This document shows, in pieces, positions 54,621-63,548 of a stretch of DNA of 64,000 nt (positions are counted from its first letter, which is position 1; every line of letters starts with the position of its first letter). The notes below the pieces were generated by a model. The model was not told the DNA's origin. It ran no database searches and was given only the letters and a program-made list of their open reading frames with translations. The DNA is from Solilutibacter tolerans (lineage in GTDB: Bacteria; Pseudomonadota; Gammaproteobacteria; Xanthomonadales; Xanthomonadaceae): contig NZ_FTLW01000001.1 in the NCBI RefSeq assembly GCF_900155935.1, positions 434,001 to 498,000 of the forward strand. Direction: 5' to 3'. The translations under genes and the position numbers were made by a program.

Positions 54621-55455
54621 CGGCATGTCGCTCTTGTAATTCGCGGATGCGGCCCAGCTCGGCGGAAAGCTCATCCCACGAGGGGTAATTGAAGTCGCGC
54701 TCGAGCAAAGTTGGTTTCACGCCATGGGTTTGATAGGCGGCATCGAGCAACGACCAGACATCCTCCTTCACTGCTGCGCCATGTGTGTCGATCTTCAGAT
54801 CGTTGGCTTCATCAAAATGACCGGCGACGTGATAGCCGGCGACGCGCTGGGAGGGCATCGTGCCGAGAAATGTGTGGGCATCGTAGCCGTGGTTGATTGC
54901 GTTGACATAGACGTTGTTCACGTCCAGCAATAGATTGCAATCGCCAGCATCCAACACCGCATTGATGAATTCGTGCTCGGGCATACGCTGCCAGGGCGCA
55001 GCGTAATAACTGACGTTTTCGATGGCGATCCGCCGGCCAAGCTTTTGCTGCACTTGATCGATACGCGTCGCTACGTGCTTGACCGTGTCTTCATGGAAGG
55101 CCAGCGGCATCAAATCGTAGAGGTGCCCATCGTCCGCGCTGTAGCTGAGGTGCTCGCTGTAATGCGTGATGTCGTGTCGCTGCATGAAAACAGTGATGTC
55201 ATCCAGCAATGCATCGTCCAGTGGTATCACGCCACCCAATGAAAGCGAAAGGCCGTGCAAAGTGATGGGATGCCGTTCACGCAATGCACGCAAGCGTGCG
55301 CCCAAGGCACCCCCTACGCGTATCCAGTTCTCTGGCGCGCACTCGAGGAAATCGAACGAGTCGGCCGGAGCGCTTTCGATCGCATCAAGCAAGCCGCGGC
55401 GCAGACCCAGCCCGACGCTGGCATTCGCAAGTGCATTTGGGCCCATCATCCGCAT
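54613..55455 (-). CDS. DUF692 multinuclear iron oxidase (MNIO, HvfB/BufB type)
   Basis: 280 residues, a TIM-barrel of the DUF692/MbnB family. Metal-ligand blocks are visible: [55 protein letters not shown] and the LERDFN ending. Family members use two or three irons to convert cysteines in precursor peptides to oxazolone/thioamide or thiooxazole groups that bind copper. It lies 58 bases downstream of an EGKCG-bearing precursor gene, separated from it by an intrinsic terminator, and overlaps the DUF2063 partner. Confidence 0.92.
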   Translation of the reverse strand: MRMMGPNALANASVGLGLRRGLLDAIESAPADSFDFLECAPENWIRVGGALGARLRALRERHPITLHGLSLSLGGVIPLDDALLDDITVFMQRHDITHYSEHLSYSADDGHLYDLMPLAFHEDTVKHVATRIDQVQQKLGRRIAIENVSYYAAPWQRMPEHEFINAVLDAGDCNLLLDVNNVYVNAINHGYDAHTFLGTMPSQRVAGYHVAGHFDEANDLKIDTHGAAVKEDVWSLLDAAYQTHGVKPTLLERDFNYPSWDELSAELGRIRELQERHADV

Positions 55456-55460
55456 CCATC

Positions 55461-55485
55461 AACACAAAAGCGCCCCGCAGGGCGC
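55461..55485 (-). terminator. Attenuating terminator between precursor and MNIO genes
   Basis: On the minus strand a 6-bp GC stem (GCGCCC/GGGCGC, 55480-55485 with 55470-55475, 4-base loop) is followed by TTTTGTGTT. It sits after the precursor stop and just before the DUF692 start, so partial readthrough would give more precursor than enzyme. Confidence 0.75.
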
Positions 55486-55513
55486 CTGTCTGTGTGACTG
55501 GACGGCATCAAGC

Positions 55514-55909
55514 TCAGAGGCTGCCGCCACATTTGCCGCCGCCGCACTTGCCCTCGCCACATTTGCCTTCGCCAGCTTTGGCGTCGTTGGCGGAAGCTGC
55601 CTTGGGCTTGTCTTTCTTCATCGCGGCGTGGGCCTTGTCCATTTCTGCCTGAGTAATGAAGCCGTCGCTGTTCAGATCATGGGATGCGAATTTTTCTGCC
55701 TTGCCGTCATGTGCGGCGGCGAATTCGGCTTTAGAGATTTTTCCATCGGCGTTGTTGTCCATGGACTTTACACCGCAGCTGCCTTCGCCATGCTTGCCAT
55801 CGCCCATGTAGCCGCTGGCGAGCGGAGTGACAGCGAAAGCTGCGCCAGACAGGACCAGCGTACCGGCGAGGGTGCCAAGGGTTAGGGCGTTCTTGCGTTT
55901 GGTGGTCAT
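55514..55909 (-). CDS. EF-hand/EGKCG copper-peptide precursor (HvfA/bufferin-like)
   Basis: 131 residues. Signal peptide 1-26 (cleavage after AFA). An EGSCG motif at 42-46 is followed by two canonical EF-hand loops, DNNADGKISKAE (51-62) and DLNSDGFITQAE (78-89), a Lys/Ala linker, and a C-terminal tail with EGKCG at 114-118 and 119-123 and GGKCG at 124-128. EGKCG cysteines are the sites modified by DUF692 enzymes in HvfA-type peptides. The maturases lie directly downstream. The combination of EF hands and this tail is the notable feature; whether the EF hands bind Ca2+ or another metal is not known. Confidence 0.88.
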   Translation of the reverse strand: MTTKRKNALTLGTLAGTLVLSGAAFAVTPLASGYMGDGKHGEGSCGVKSMDNNADGKISKAEFAAAHDGKAEKFASHDLNSDGFITQAEMDKAHAAMKKDKPKAASANDAKAGEGKCGEGKCGGGKCGGSL

Positions 55910-55937
55910 GACCAGATTTCCGTGGGGTGTGTGGATG

Positions 55938-55943
55938 ATTCTA
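55938..55943 (-). promoter_or_regulatory. Probable -10 of the copper-peptide operon
   Basis: The minus strand reads TAGAAT 29 bases upstream of the precursor ATG. The region 17 bases further up (TTCAGG) is a poor -35, which may mean an activator or another sigma factor is used. Confidence 0.4.
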
Positions 55944-55992
55944 TGTTAGCTGGCCACAGTCCTGAAAAGGTAAATAAAGCGCTATCAAGCCT

Positions 55993-56019
55993 GAACAAGA
56001 AAGCCCGCCAAAGGCGGGC
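55993..56019 (-). terminator. Intrinsic terminator after phoU
   Basis: On the minus strand a perfect 7-bp stem GCCCGCC-TTT-GGCGGGC (56019 to 56003) is followed by TTTCTTGTTC. It closes the pstS-pstC-pstA-pstB-phoU transcript, 30 bases after the phoU stop. Confidence 0.88.
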
Positions 56020-56048
56020 CATCCCATTCATCGGCAAGCAACATACGG

Positions 56049-56759
56049 TCAGGTGCGGCTGATCACGCTGCTGTCGTCGCGCTTTTCACGCGGCGGCAAG
56101 GGGCGCTGGTCGCCGTGCACGCGGAACCAGAGGTTCTCGGCGATGTTGGTGGCATGGTCGCCAATGCGCTCCAGGTTCTTCGCCATGAACAGCAAATGGG
56201 TGCAGGGCGTGATGTTGCGCGGGTCTTCCATCATGTAGGTCAATAGTTCACGGAACAGCGCGGTGTACTGCAGGTCCAGTTCGGCATCGCGCTCACGCAC
56301 GCGCTGGGCGGCATCAGCATCAAGCGATTGGTAGGCGGCGAGGACGTCGCGCATCTGCTGCGCGGCCAATTGGCCCAAGGCACGCAGACCGCGGATCTGC
56401 GGCATCGGCGGGGCGGTATTGAGCGCCACCGAACGCTTGGCGAGGTTGGCGGCGTAGTCACCCACACGTTCGATGTCGGATGCGATACGCAACGCTGCAA
56501 GAATGATGCGCAGGTCGGTCGCCATCGGGCCACGTAGCGCGAGTTTCATGACGTCCTGGCTGACTTCGTGTTCCAGCGCGTCGATGGCTTCGTCGTTGGC
56601 GATGATGCGTTCGGCGGCGTTGTCGTCACGGCGTTCAATCACTTCGAGCGCGGCTTCGAGCTGCGCCACCGACATGGCGCCCATGCGCTGGATCTCGTGG
56701 CTGAGGCGGGATTGTTCGTCGTCGTAGCTTTTGACGATGTGGTCGTGTTCGTTGTGCAT
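56049..56759 (-). CDS. phoU: Phosphate signalling regulator PhoU
   Basis: 236 residues, two PhoU helical repeats with the family blocks SYDDEQSRLSHEIQRMGAMS, MATDLRIILAALRIASDIERVGDYAANLAKR and FMAKNLERIGDHATNIAENLWF. It links the Pst transporter to the PhoR kinase so that the Pho regulon is off when phosphate is plentiful. It follows pstB on the same strand by 45 bases and ends the operon. Confidence 0.96.
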   Translation of the reverse strand: MHNEHDHIVKSYDDEQSRLSHEIQRMGAMSVAQLEAALEVIERRDDNAAERIIANDEAIDALEHEVSQDVMKLALRGPMATDLRIILAALRIASDIERVGDYAANLAKRSVALNTAPPMPQIRGLRALGQLAAQQMRDVLAAYQSLDADAAQRVRERDAELDLQYTALFRELLTYMMEDPRNITPCTHLLFMAKNLERIGDHATNIAENLWFRVHGDQRPLPPREKRDDSSVISRT

Positions 56760-56804
56760 GGTGGGTTCCTGTGCAGAAGATGAGGCCAGGGGTAGCAGGC
56801 TGTA

Positions 56805-57654
<850 letters not shown>

Positions 57655-57662
<8 letters not shown>

Positions 57663-58545
57663 GGGAAATCTTGTTGCGCAGCAGGAGCGTGCGTGCCAAC
57701 AGGCTGACGAAGAGAACGAAGAGGGTGATCACCAACGCACCGGCCCAGGCGATTTTTTCCCAGTTCTCGAAGCCCGAACCGGCGAACTTGTACATCACCA
57801 GCGGCACGGCCGACATCGCGCCGGTCGGGTCGAGGCTGAAGAATTCGTTGCCGAACGCGGTGAACAGCAGTGGCGCGGTTTCGCCGGAGATGCGTGCCAG
57901 CGCGAGCAGTACGCCGGTTACGATACCGGGCAGGGCAGAGCGGTACAGCACCTGCATCGTCACCTTCCACTGCGGCACGCCCAAGGACAGCGCCGCCTCG
58001 CGCATGGTGATCGGGACCAGGCGCAACATCTCGTCTGTGGTGCGCACGACCACCGGCAGCACGATGAAAGCGAGCGCCAGCGCGCCGGCAATCGCGGAAA
58101 AACGTCCGCCGGTCGTCATCACGAACATCGCATAGACAAACAAGCCCAGCACGATGGATGGCGCAGACAGCAGAATGTCGTTAACGAAGCGCACCACCGT
58201 GCCCAGCTTGGTGCGATTGCCGTATTCGGCCAGCCATGTGCCTGCCGCAATACCGAGCGGCGTGCCTATCAAAATGCCCATGCCGCACATCATCAAACTG
58301 CCGATGATGGCGTTGCGCATGCCGCCTTCTTCCATCGGCGGCGGCTGGTCCATGGTGAAAAGATTCAGATTGAGGCTGGCCATACCCTTGGACACCAGGG
58401 TCCACAGGATCCAGCCGAGGAACAGCAGGCCGAACAGCGCTGCAAGATTTGCGAGGGCGACCGCGATCAGGTTGGTGATCTTGCGGCGGCGATACAGGGC
58501 ATCGGCGCGCTTGAAATCCTTGGCAGGGAGTTGGACGGCGGACAT
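57655..58545 (-). CDS. pstA: Phosphate ABC transporter permease PstA
   Basis: 296 residues, six membrane helices with the binding-protein-dependent transport EAA-type loop ([49 protein letters not shown]). Pairs with PstC to form the channel. The start shares one base with the pstC stop (TGATG) and the end overlaps the pstB start by 8 bases, so all are coupled. Confidence 0.95.
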
Positions 58546-59513
58546 CAGCTGCCCTCCTTCTGCGACAGGCGCATCAACATCAGGCGCGCCAGCGCCAACA
58601 CGATGAAGGTGACGATGAAGAGCACGAAGCCGAGCAGCAGCAGCGCGGAGCGATAGGTTTGGGTGGCTTCGCCGAAGTCATTCGCGATCAACGCGGCAAT
58701 CGTGGTCGAAGGCTCCAGCAGCGATGCGGTGAACTGCACGCTGTTGCCGATCACGAAGGCGACGGCCATCGTCTCACCCAATGCACGGCCCAGGCCCAAG
58801 AACACGCCGCCGATCACCGCCGAGCGCGTGTAGGGCAACACGATGTCCCAGCTGACTTCCCACTTGGTCGAGCCCAGTGCATAGGCCGATTCTTTCAAGC
58901 GCGACGGTACGGTCATGAACACTTCGCGCATGACCGAGGAGATGAACGGGATGACCATGATCGACAGGACGATGCCCGAGGTCAGCATGCCGGCGCCGAT
59001 CGGTGGGCCCTGGAACAGGCGGCCGATCAGGGGCAGTGTGCCCAGGTGTGCATCCATCCACGGGATGATGCTTTCGCGCATCACTGGCATCAGGATGAAG
59101 AAGCCCCACATGCCGTAGATGATCGAAGGAATGCCTGCCAGGAGCTCGATCGCGGTGCCGACCGGTGTGCGCAGCCAGCGCGGTGCGACCTCGGTCAGGA
59201 AGAAGGCGATGCCGAAACTGACCGGCACGGCGATGATCATCGCGATGATGGCAGTGACGATGGTGCCGTAGATCGGCACCAGCGCACCGTATTTGTCTTC
59301 GACCGGGTTCCAGTCGCTGGATGTGAAGAACGACAAGCCCTCGCTCTGCAACACGCTGCGGCCGCCCCACAGCATCGACAAGGCGGCAGCGGCCAAGGTG
59401 AAGAGGACGAAGATCGCGGTCGCGGTCAGAAGCCAGCGGAACACGCGGTCATTGCGTGCGTCACGCAGGTTGCGGGCGTCCGGTGCGGGCAGTGCAGCTG
59501 CATTCATCGACAA
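58545..59513 (-). CDS. pstC: Phosphate ABC transporter permease PstC
   Basis: 322 residues, six membrane helices. The conserved loop KESAYALGSTKWEVSWDIVLPYTRSAVIGGVFLGLGRALGETMAVAFVIGN identifies PstC, and PTGTAIELLAGIPSIIYGMWG (here PVGTAIELLAGIPSIIYGMWG) is the other family block. It follows pstS after a 100-base spacer containing two hairpins. Confidence 0.95.
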   Translation of the reverse strand: MSMNAAALPAPDARNLRDARNDRVFRWLLTATAIFVLFTLAAAALSMLWGGRSVLQSEGLSFFTSSDWNPVEDKYGALVPIYGTIVTAIIAMIIAVPVSFGIAFFLTEVAPRWLRTPVGTAIELLAGIPSIIYGMWGFFILMPVMRESIIPWMDAHLGTLPLIGRLFQGPPIGAGMLTSGIVLSIMVIPFISSVMREVFMTVPSRLKESAYALGSTKWEVSWDIVLPYTRSAVIGGVFLGLGRALGETMAVAFVIGNSVQFTASLLEPSTTIAALIANDFGEATQTYRSALLLLGFVLFIVTFIVLALARLMLMRLSQKEGS

Positions 59514-59530
59514 GACTCGGATCGGGTGTG

Positions 59531-59600
59531 GCGGGACGCATCCCGCAAAATTTCATTCGTTGCAATGACGCACGGAAGCGGCCATCCGCTCCCGTGCGTC
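59531..59600 (-). other. Two stem-loops between pstS and pstC
   Basis: A long stem (GACGCACGG 59567-59575 with its complement at 59592-59600, one A-C mismatch, then AGCGG/CCGCT, CCAT loop) lies 13 bases after the pstS stop, and a GCGGGA/TCCCGC hairpin (59531-59546) follows. No T-tract follows on the minus strand. Such structures commonly protect the upstream pstS message and lower permease expression relative to the binding protein. Confidence 0.65.
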
Positions 59601-59613
59601 GTGGTCGCCGGGA

Positions 59614-60699
59614 TTACTTGAGCGAAGCCCAATAAGCCTCGACCTGCTGCACCAGTTCCGCCGGCAGCGGCACGTAGTCCAGCGACTGCGCTTGCGCTTG
59701 GCCTTGCGCGAAGGCCCACTTGAAGAAATCGAGCGTCGCCTGCTGCTTGGCGGCATCCTTCGGCTGCTTGTAGATCAGGATGAAGTTGGTCGCGGTGATC
59801 GGCCAAGCCTCGGCGCCCGGTGCATTCGTGATCACCAGGTTGAAGTCTTTCGCATTGGCCCAATCGGCGCTGGCGGCAGCGGCGGCAAAGCTTTCGGCTG
59901 ACGGCGCGACCCAGTTGCCGGCGGCGTTCTGCATCGATGCATAGGGCATCTTGTTTTGCAGCGCGTACGACAATTCGACATAACCGATCGAGTGTTTGAT
60001 CTGCTTGACGTAGGCGGCGACACCTTCGTTGCCCTTGCCGCCCATGCCGACCGGCCAGTTCACCGTGGTGCCTTCACCAATCGCGCTCTTGAAATCCGGG
60101 CTGACCTTGGACAGGTAATTGCTGAAGTTGAAGGTGGTGCCCGAGCCATCCGAGCGACGCACGACCTGGATCTTCTCGCCCGGCAGGGTCACGCCGGGGT
60201 TTTCAGCGGCAATGCGCGCATCGTTCCAGGTGGTGATCTTACCGAGGTAAATGTCGGCCAAGACCGCGCCGGAGAAACGCAACTTGCCGGCTTCCATCCC
60301 GGGGATGTTGACCACCGGGACCACGCCGCCGATCGCGGATGGGAACTGGGCCAGACCTGCCTGCGCGAGTTCCTCGGAAGACAGCGGCTTGTCGGACGAG
60401 CCGAAATCCACCGTGCCGGCTTTGATCTGGGCGATGCCGCCACCCGAGCCGATCGACTGGTAGTTGATCTTGTTGCTCGTGGCCTTGTGGTAATCGGCCG
60501 ACCACTTGGAAATCAGCGGATAGATGAAGCTGGCACCCGCGCCGGTGATCTCGGCGGCGACTTTGTCACCTGCAGCCGCGCCTTCGGCCTGGGCCGAGGC
60601 GGCATTCGGGGCGCTGCTGGATTCGGACGGCTTGCAGCCTGCGACGAAAGCGGCGGCGGCCAGGGCAAGGGCGGCGATGCGCACCGGGTTCGATTTCAT
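59614..60699 (-). CDS. pstS: Phosphate-binding lipoprotein PstS
   Basis: 361 residues. A lipoprotein signal peptide with lipobox VAG-C22 is followed by a low-complexity Ala/Ser linker (about 25-55) and the PstS fold, with the phosphate-binding blocks TGAGASFIYPLISKW, SIGSGGGIAQIKAGTVDFGSSDKPL and RRSDGSGTTFNFSNYL. A CAGGAG ribosome-binding site precedes the ATG; the longer open frame has none. It has its own PhoB-like repeats upstream and is downstream of a close paralogue that ends in a strong terminator. Confidence 0.95.
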   Translation of the reverse strand: MKSNPVRIAALALAAAAFVAGCKPSESSSAPNAASAQAEGAAAGDKVAAEITGAGASFIYPLISKWSADYHKATSNKINYQSIGSGGGIAQIKAGTVDFGSSDKPLSSEELAQAGLAQFPSAIGGVVPVVNIPGMEAGKLRFSGAVLADIYLGKITTWNDARIAAENPGVTLPGEKIQVVRRSDGSGTTFNFSNYLSKVSPDFKSAIGEGTTVNWPVGMGGKGNEGVAAYVKQIKHSIGYVELSYALQNKMPYASMQNAAGNWVAPSAESFAAAAASADWANAKDFNLVITNAPGAEAWPITATNFILIYKQPKDAAKQQATLDFFKWAFAQGQAQAQSLDYVPLPAELVQQVEAYWASLK

Positions 60700-60752
60700 G
60701 ACAACTCCTGAATAGACTTGGGCTGGGCCGCTGGTTCGCGGTTGACCTATGG

Positions 60753-60781
60753 GAATCGTTTTATGTGACAAACAGGTTACG
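60753..60781 (-). promoter_or_regulatory. PhoB box upstream of pstS
   Basis: On the minus strand three 7-base units at exact 11-base spacing: CGTAACC (60775-60781), TGTCACA (60764-60770) and ACGATTC (60753-60759). The first two match the PhoB half-site well, the third weakly. It lies about 55 bases upstream of the pstS ATG, after the terminator of the paralogue, so pstS has its own Pho-type promoter. Confidence 0.7.
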
Positions 60782-60813
60782 GGCCGTCATAAATCTCTGG
60801 CCGGCCCGTTCAG

Positions 60814-60841
60814 AAAAAAAAGCGCGGGCCGAAGCCCGCGC
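60814..60841 (-). terminator. Strong terminator after the second PstS gene
   Basis: On the minus strand a perfect 8-bp stem GCGCGGGC-TTCG-GCCCGCGC (60841 to 60822) is followed by eight Ts (60821 to 60814). It lies 35 bases after the stop and separates the two PstS transcripts. Confidence 0.95.
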
Positions 60842-60875
60842 AAGATCTAGCTCACTGGAGGAGGTGAGCCGAGGC

Positions 60876-61895
60876 TCAGTAATTCATGTTCTTGGACCAG
60901 TAGGTCTCGATTTGCTTGACGAGGGCGTCGGGCAGCGGCACGTAACCCAGCTTGCGTGCTTCCGCATCTCCATTGGCGTACACCCAGCGGAAGAATTCCT
61001 TCGCGGTCTTGGCGCCTGCCGCATTCTTCGGCGAGCGGTGCATCAGGATGAAGTTGGTCGCGGTGATCGGCCAGCTCTCTGCGCCCGGCGCATTGGTCAT
61101 AACGAGGTGGAAGTCCTTGCTCGCCGCCCAGTTGGCGTTAGCAGCGGCGGCTTGGAAGCTGTCGTCGCTGGGGACGATGTAATTGCCCGCGGAGTTCTTC
61201 AAGCGGCTGTAGGCCAGCTTGTTTTGCAAAGCAAATGACAATTCGACGTAGCCAATCGCGCCCTTGATCTGCTTCACGTAACCCGACACGCCTTCGTTGC
61301 CCTTGCCGCCGATACCGACAGGCCAGCGCACCGAAGTGCCTTCGCCCACTTTGGACTTCCACTCAGGGCTCACCTTCGACAAATAGTTGACGAAGTTGAA
61401 GGTGGTGCCAGACGCGTCCGAGCGACGTACCACGGTGATCTTCATGGCGGGCAGATTGACGCCAGAGTTGAGTGCGACGATGCGCGGGTCGTTCCACATC
61501 GTCACCTTGCCCAGATAGATGTCGGCTAAGAGGTCGCCGTCCATTTTCATTGCGCCGGCTTTGACGCCGGGAATGTTCATCGCGGGCACCACGCCGCCGA
61601 TCACCGACGGGAATTGCGCCAACTTGAACTGGCCCAGCTCCTTCGGCGAAAGCGGAGCATCGGACGAGCCGAAGTTCACCGTGCCGGCTTTGATCTGGGC
61701 GATGCCGCCGCCGGAACCAATCGATTGGTAATTGATCTTGTTGCCGGTGGTGCGGGCGTAGTCGGCCGACCACTTCGACATCACGGGATACACAAATGAA
61801 GCGCCTGCGCCCGTAGATTCGGCGGCGTGCGCACTGAGACTAAGGCCGGCGGCCAGCGCCAACGCGGGGAAGGTGGTCTTGAAGATGTTACGCAC
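60876..61895 (-). CDS. pstS: Second phosphate-binding protein PstS paralogue, Sec-secreted
   Basis: 339 residues. Unlike its neighbour it has an ordinary Sec signal peptide (1-24, cleavage after AHA), so it should be soluble in the periplasm. The core (TGAGASFVYPVMSKW, SIGSGGGIAQIKAGTVNFGSSDAPL, RRSDASGTTFNFVNYL) is closely related to the downstream PstS, suggesting tandem duplication. It may give higher capacity or different affinity, or work with the porin divergent from it. It has its own Pho box and terminator, so it is a single-gene unit. Confidence 0.93.
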   Translation of the reverse strand: MRNIFKTTFPALALAAGLSLSAHAAESTGAGASFVYPVMSKWSADYARTTGNKINYQSIGSGGGIAQIKAGTVNFGSSDAPLSPKELGQFKLAQFPSVIGGVVPAMNIPGVKAGAMKMDGDLLADIYLGKVTMWNDPRIVALNSGVNLPAMKITVVRRSDASGTTFNFVNYLSKVSPEWKSKVGEGTSVRWPVGIGGKGNEGVSGYVKQIKGAIGYVELSFALQNKLAYSRLKNSAGNYIVPSDDSFQAAAANANWAASKDFHLVMTNAPGAESWPITATNFILMHRSPKNAAGAKTAKEFFRWVYANGDAEARKLGYVPLPDALVKQIETYWSKNMNY

Positions 61896-61951
61896 GGTGC
61901 ACTCCGGGAAATCAGGATGGGTAGGAATCGGAGTGCATTCGACGCGTTATT

Positions 61952-61991
61952 GATGACAGATCGTTGATGAGTAGATGACGTTTTGGTGACA
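61952..61991 (-). promoter_or_regulatory. Four-unit PhoB box upstream of the second PstS gene
   Basis: On the minus strand four 7-base units at exact 11-base steps: TGTCACC (61985-61991), CGTCATC (61974-61980), CATCAAC (61963-61969) and TGTCATC (61952-61958). Three fit the PhoB half-site CTGTCAT/C closely. It lies 57 bases upstream of the ATG, as expected for PhoB activation at the -35 region. Confidence 0.82.
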
Positions 61992-62050
61992 CCCAGAAGA
62001 AGCGCGCAATTTTCCACCACATACCCGAAGCTGATCGGATAACGATCACG

Positions 62051-62101
62051 CGTCATCAAACTGCAATATTTAATCCACCTGATGGTCACATAGCTCAGAC
62101 A
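62051..62101 (+). promoter_or_regulatory. Weak PhoB-like repeats upstream of the porin gene
   Basis: Units in 11-base register include CGTCATC (62051-62057) and GGTCACA (62084-62090), with poorer units between and after. A TTGACG at 62115-62120 might be a -35. The rest of the 285-base divergent region 61896-62180 shows no other clear element. Pho control of this porin is inferred mainly from gene context. Confidence 0.3.
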
Positions 62102-62180
62102 ATCTGGCGCCGCTTTGACGCTTCCTTAACGGCATCGCCTTTGATGCCCGACACATCACAACTACCGAGTGGAGTAACCC

Positions 62181-63479
62181 ATGCGAGTTTCCGTCCTGGC
62201 CCTTTCATTGGCCGCCGCTGCAGGCATTAGCCCTGCCGCTTACGCCCAGAACGCCAGCAGCGCCGAATTGGCTGCCTTGCGCGAGCAGATCAAGATGCTG
62301 GAGTCCAAGGTCACTGAGTTGGAAGAGCGCGCCGATGCCCAGCAGGACATCAACGTGACCAGCAAGGAAGAGTTCGACAAATTGTCGGACAACCTGCCCA
62401 AAGTGGAAACCAAGGGCGGCATCAAGGTTACCTCGGCCGACAAGAAGTTCGAGGCATCGCTGGGTGGCCGAATTCACTTCGATACCTATATGTTTGATCG
62501 TGATCGCGCTGCGGTTACCGCCGGCAATGAGTTCCGTCGTGCGCGCCTGACTTTGTCAGGCAAGGCCCTGGGTTGGGACTACAAGATGGAGCAGGATTTC
62601 GCCGCCGGTACCAACCTGGACGGTCTGCGTGATTTGTACATCGCCAAGCAAATTGGCCCGGGCAAGCTGACCATCGGTCACTTCAAGCCCTACCGTTCGA
62701 TGGAAGAGCTGACCAGCTCGAATGAAATCCTGATGATGGAGCGTCCGTTCGCCTCCGCGACCGGCCTCTATAACGGCCGCCAATTCCAGCAGGGCGTGGG
62801 GTACCTGATGGGTGGCCCCAACTACACCGTGGGTGCGTCGGCATTCACCCTGCGCGCCACGCCGACGGCGCGCAACGAAGGTATCGGCTTCGCCAGTCGC
62901 GCTACGTGGGCGCCGATCAACGATGCCGAGAACACCTTGCACTTCGGTCTGTCCTATAGCAGCGAAAACAGCAACCAGGGCACGCCGACGATGACCGCCG
63001 TTGCGAACTATGCCGGTCGGCGTGGCCCCTCGCAGACCATTGCCGCGATCACCGCCGGCAGCGCCAAGAGCATCAGTACGGTGGGCGTGGAAGCGGCCGG
63101 CTCGTTCGGCCCGATGTTCTTCCAGAGTGAGTACGCGCGCGCCGACTTCGACATGCCGATCGGTCCGGCCCAGCAAGTGGATACGTGGTACGTGCAGGGC
63201 AGCTGGCTGCTGACCGGCGGCCACAAGCCCTATAAATCCGCCAACGGCGTGTTCGGCTCGGCCACCGTGCCGGAAGGTGGCGCGTGGGAGTTGACCGCGC
63301 GTTACGACACCATCGAGAACAAGGACATCGCCAACCGCAGTGCCAATTCGGCAATTTTCGGCGTGAATTATTACGTGAACCCGAACCTGCGTTTCATGTT
63401 CAACTACACGCGCGGCGAGAATGAAGTCAACGGCGACAAGACCGGTCAGTACGCCTTGCGCACGCAGTTCGCGTTCTGA
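62181..63479 (+). CDS. OprO/OprP-type phosphate-selective porin
   Basis: 432 residues. Signal peptide 1-22 (cleavage after AYA), then a coiled-coil segment (SAELAALREQIKMLESKVTELEERADAQQ) and a 16-strand porin barrel ending in phenylalanine. Blocks such as RRARLTLSGKALGWDYKMEQDFA and IGHFKPYRSMEELTSSNEILMMERP mark the OprO/P porin family, which take up phosphate or polyphosphate across the outer membrane as trimers. It is divergent from a PstS gene, which supports the phosphate role. Confidence 0.9.
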   Translation: MRVSVLALSLAAAAGISPAAYAQNASSAELAALREQIKMLESKVTELEERADAQQDINVTSKEEFDKLSDNLPKVETKGGIKVTSADKKFEASLGGRIHFDTYMFDRDRAAVTAGNEFRRARLTLSGKALGWDYKMEQDFAAGTNLDGLRDLYIAKQIGPGKLTIGHFKPYRSMEELTSSNEILMMERPFASATGLYNGRQFQQGVGYLMGGPNYTVGASAFTLRATPTARNEGIGFASRATWAPINDAENTLHFGLSYSSENSNQGTPTMTAVANYAGRRGPSQTIAAITAGSAKSISTVGVEAAGSFGPMFFQSEYARADFDMPIGPAQQVDTWYVQGSWLLTGGHKPYKSANGVFGSATVPEGGAWELTARYDTIENKDIANRSANSAIFGVNYYVNPNLRFMFNYTRGENEVNGDKTGQYALRTQFAF

Positions 63480-63505
63480 TCGCACTGGCAAAAAAGTATC
63501 GAAGG

Positions 63506-63536
63506 AACGCCCCGGGAATCCGGGGCGTTTTTTTTG
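63506..63536 (+). terminator. Intrinsic terminator after the porin gene
   Basis: A perfect 10-bp stem AACGCCCCGG (63506-63515) with CCGGGGCGTT (63520-63529), GAAT loop, followed by a run of eight Ts. It lies 27 bases after the porin stop and just before the convergent nth stop. Confidence 0.95.
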
Positions 63537-63548
63537 CATCCGCCTGAG

